NCBI GenBank assembly: GCA_965218205.1
Contig: OZ244590.1
Span: 1,054,001 to 1,118,000 of the forward strand
Direction of reading: 5' to 3'
From: CBDDCA01 sp965218205
Lineage (GTDB): Bacteria > Spirochaetota > Spirochaetia > WTKD01 > G963693115
DNA length: 64,000 nucleotides
Shown here piece by piece: positions 61,998-64,000 of this stretch. The position numbers and the translations under genes were made by a program. A model generated the notes under the pieces. That model made no database searches. It saw only the letters and a list, made by a program, of their open reading frames with translations, and had not been told where the DNA came from. Numbering within the stretch: position 1 is the stretch's first letter; each line of letters begins with the position of its first letter.

Positions 61998-63971
61998 ATG
62001 AAAAGAAATTATATATACTTTATTGTTTTTAGTGCTTTTATTATTTTGATGAGTGCTTGTGAAGATGATGTTGCGACCATCGCTAGCAGTGGGGGTGATG
62101 TTTCCTCTGCGACTGCAACACCAGAAGTAAGCAATGTTACAGGAAGCCCAACCGATACAAGTGCAAGTATATCATGGCAAGCTCCAACACTTACTACTGA
62201 ACACAAGAAAGCAAGCAGACAAAGGCTTACAACGGCAGATATATCTTACAAAGTGTATCGGGTAGCAAAGGGAAGCAAAGCCCGAACAATAGCAGAAATT
62301 ACAACAGCAGATAAGAACCCGTTAGCAGTAGCAAAGGGAACAACAAGCATACGAATACCTAACCTTAAGCCGAATACAATTTATGAAATAGTACTACAAT
62401 CAGTCAATGCCACCGACCCCACAAAAGTCTCTACAGGCATACGAATAGAAGTAACTACCCTTACTACTATTGGTATGAGAGCACAACAACAGGGAAGCAG
62501 TAGTATAGTTTCTACTGTATCAACAACCGCACAAGGAAAAGACAGCACAACAGCCATTACTCCTATTGTTATGATCCTAGAAGTGACTCCCAGTAGTGCA
62601 GTACACGGGGGTACATTTTCAATCAGCCCTAACCTTGCAGAAAATACAGGCATTTCATTTAATACCAGCAACGGCACACTATCAGGGGTAGCAAAATACG
62701 CCCAGAGCGAAACCACTTACACAATAACCTTTACAGCACGAGACGGCAGGAAAGCACAGACCACTATTGCTATTACTGTAGCGGGGAAGTATACCCCAAG
62801 AACGAAAGCTGAGTTAATTACCGCAATTAAAACTATAATCGACACGAATAAAAACGGCAGAATTGACAACAGTGATGATCTAGACGCAGACTTAAATAGT
62901 ATTGATACAAGCAATATCACAGACACGAGCAGTCTTTTTATTTACCAAACACAATTACACCAATTTAATGGGGATATATCAAAGTGGAATGTAAGCAATG
63001 TAACCGATATGAGTTATATGTTTAGAGGAGCAACCACCTTTAATAGTGATATATCAAACTGGAATGTAGGGAAGGTAACCGATATGAGACAAATGTTTTC
63101 TTTTGCTACTGCATTTAATGGGGATATATCAAACTGGAATGTAAGCAAGGTTACAAATATGGATAGTACATTTAGAAAAGCAACTGCCTTTAATAGTGAT
63201 ATATCAAACTGGAATGTAAACAAGGTTACCAATATGGACAATATGTTTAGAGATGCAACCGCCTTTAATAGTGATATATCAAACTGGAAGGTAGAGAACG
63301 TACAGAGTATGAGCAGTATGTTTTATAAAGCGACCGCCTTTAATAGTGATATATCAAACTGGAAGGTAGAGAACGTACAGAGTATGAGCAGTATGTTTAG
63401 AGAAGCAACCGACTTTAATGGGAATATATCAAAATGGAATGTAAGCAAAGTGACAAATATGAGCGGGATGTTTAGAAAAGCAACCGCCTTTAATAGTGAT
63501 ATATCAGACTGGAAGGTAGGGAAAGTAACGGATATGAACGGGATGTTTAGAGAAGCGACCGCCTTTACTAGTGATTTGTCAAACTGGGATGTAAGCAAAG
63601 TGACAAATATGGGAGGGATGTTTTACAAAGTTATCGACTTTAATAGTGACCTGTCAAACTGGAAGGTAGGGAAGGTTACCAATATGAGTGGGATGTTTCA
63701 AGGAGCTACCTCCTTTAATAGTGATATATCAAACTGGGATGTAAGCAATGTAACGGGCATGACTGAAATGTTTAGCGGAGCTACCTCCTTTAATAGTGAT
63801 ATATCAAACTGGAATGTAAGCCGTGTAAACTTTATGATCGCTATGTTTAGCGGAGCTACCGCCTTTAATAGAGATTTAGAAGCATGGGGGAAGCATATAG
63901 GGAGCAGAAGGGTAATAAAAATAGGGATGTTTACTAAAAGTGGGGTAACAACACCTCCCTCATGGTACTAA
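61998..63971 (+). CDS. BspA-like (DUF285) surface lipoprotein with FN3 domain, 657 aa
   Basis: AAAAGGAG precedes the ATG, and the leader ends in ILMSAC, a lipobox. Domains in order: a fibronectin type III domain (about 38-155, ending in IEVTTLTT), an Ig-like He_PIG-type domain (about 195-260, TGISFNTSNGTLSG), an Asp/Asn calcium-like linker (DTNKNGRIDNSDDLD), and about 12 repeats of 25 residues (FNSDISNWNVSKVTNM...MFRxATA) to the end PSWY. Two neighbouring 75-bp units near 63275-63420 are nearly identical. It is related to the 1997-residue protein at 966-6959. The protein is expected on the cell surface; adhesion is an inference from the family. Confidence 0.88.
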   Translation: MKRNYIYFIVFSAFIILMSACEDDVATIASSGGDVSSATATPEVSNVTGSPTDTSASISWQAPTLTTEHKKASRQRLTTADISYKVYRVAKGSKARTIAEITTADKNPLAVAKGTTSIRIPNLKPNTIYEIVLQSVNATDPTKVSTGIRIEVTTLTTIGMRAQQQGSSSIVSTVSTTAQGKDSTTAITPIVMILEVTPSSAVHGGTFSISPNLAENTGISFNTSNGTLSGVAKYAQSETTYTITFTARDGRKAQTTIAITVAGKYTPRTKAELITAIKTIIDTNKNGRIDNSDDLDADLNSIDTSNITDTSSLFIYQTQLHQFNGDISKWNVSNVTDMSYMFRGATTFNSDISNWNVGKVTDMRQMFSFATAFNGDISNWNVSKVTNMDSTFRKATAFNSDISNWNVNKVTNMDNMFRDATAFNSDISNWKVENVQSMSSMFYKATAFNSDISNWKVENVQSMSSMFREATDFNGNISKWNVSKVTNMSGMFRKATAFNSDISDWKVGKVTDMNGMFREATAFTSDLSNWDVSKVTNMGGMFYKVIDFNSDLSNWKVGKVTNMSGMFQGATSFNSDISNWDVSNVTGMTEMFSGATSFNSDISNWNVSRVNFMIAMFSGATAFNRDLEAWGKHIGSRRVIKIGMFTKSGVTTPPSWY

Positions 63972-64000
63972 AGTACAAAGTAGTATAATAAAATTGTGTA

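Noticed and set aside
1..64000. tRNA or rRNA genes
   Set aside because: I found no clover-leaf pattern with a GGTTCRA T-arm and no conserved rRNA stretches; a covariance-model scan would be needed to exclude a divergent tRNA.

Overview
The window is AT-rich bacterial chromosome using the standard genetic code, most likely from a spirochaete. The case rests on gene content: paired cyclic-nucleotide-binding proteins, an M23 peptidase-bactofilin-YaaR cluster, pgk-tpiA-secG, many lipoprotein and secreted leaders, a small beta-barrel, and two long BspA-like (DUF285) surface lipoproteins at either end. No rRNA or tRNA gene was seen.

Layout. 1-7 kb: 3' part of trpF, a shared bidirectional terminator, and a 1997-residue DUF285 lipoprotein on the minus strand. 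7-20 kb: two cNMP-domain proteins, an alanine symporter with alanine dehydrogenase, grpE-dnaK-dnaJ, a TrmH-type methyltransferase, TatD, and M23 peptidase-bactofilin-YaaR. 20.0-24.7 kb: a CRISPR array of 26 identical 36-bp repeats followed by a single 971-residue protein with one R-x4-H HEPN motif near each end. This is a compact Cas13b-like (type VI-B) RNA-targeting system with no cas1, cas2, csx27 or csx28 in view, and it is the most notable object in the window. 24.9-26.0 kb: an orphan HsdS with internal direct repeats. 26-39 kb: gap-pgk-tpiA-secG, a J-domain protein, SurA-like isomerase, NusB, a membrane protein, an ImmA-type peptidase with a membrane partner, an outer-membrane barrel, a lipoprotein, HtrA and Map.

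39.3-52.0 kb is a defence island: type III restriction Res, a Fic protein overlapping it, a RhuM protein that looks inserted between duplicated flanks, type III Mod, a DUF262/DUF1524 nuclease, an IS481-like element with 23-bp perfect terminal repeats, and a RloC-like anticodon nuclease with a zinc hook. 52.1-61.1 kb is a catabolic island: an HpsN/HisD-like dehydrogenase and an SDR on the plus strand, facing a minus-strand operon of a binding protein, two ABC permeases and three SnoaL/NTF2-like proteins. The substrate is unknown. 61.2-64 kb: a small lipoprotein and a second DUF285 lipoprotein whose predicted promoter has a 15-T tract between -35 and -10, a likely phase-variation switch.

Taken together the window has layered nucleic-acid defence (RNA-guided RNA cleavage, type I specificity, type III R-M, DUF262, tRNA cleavage) and surface proteins with signs of variable expression. 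Several small dispersed repeats, two of them resembling the end of the IS element, lie at gene boundaries.
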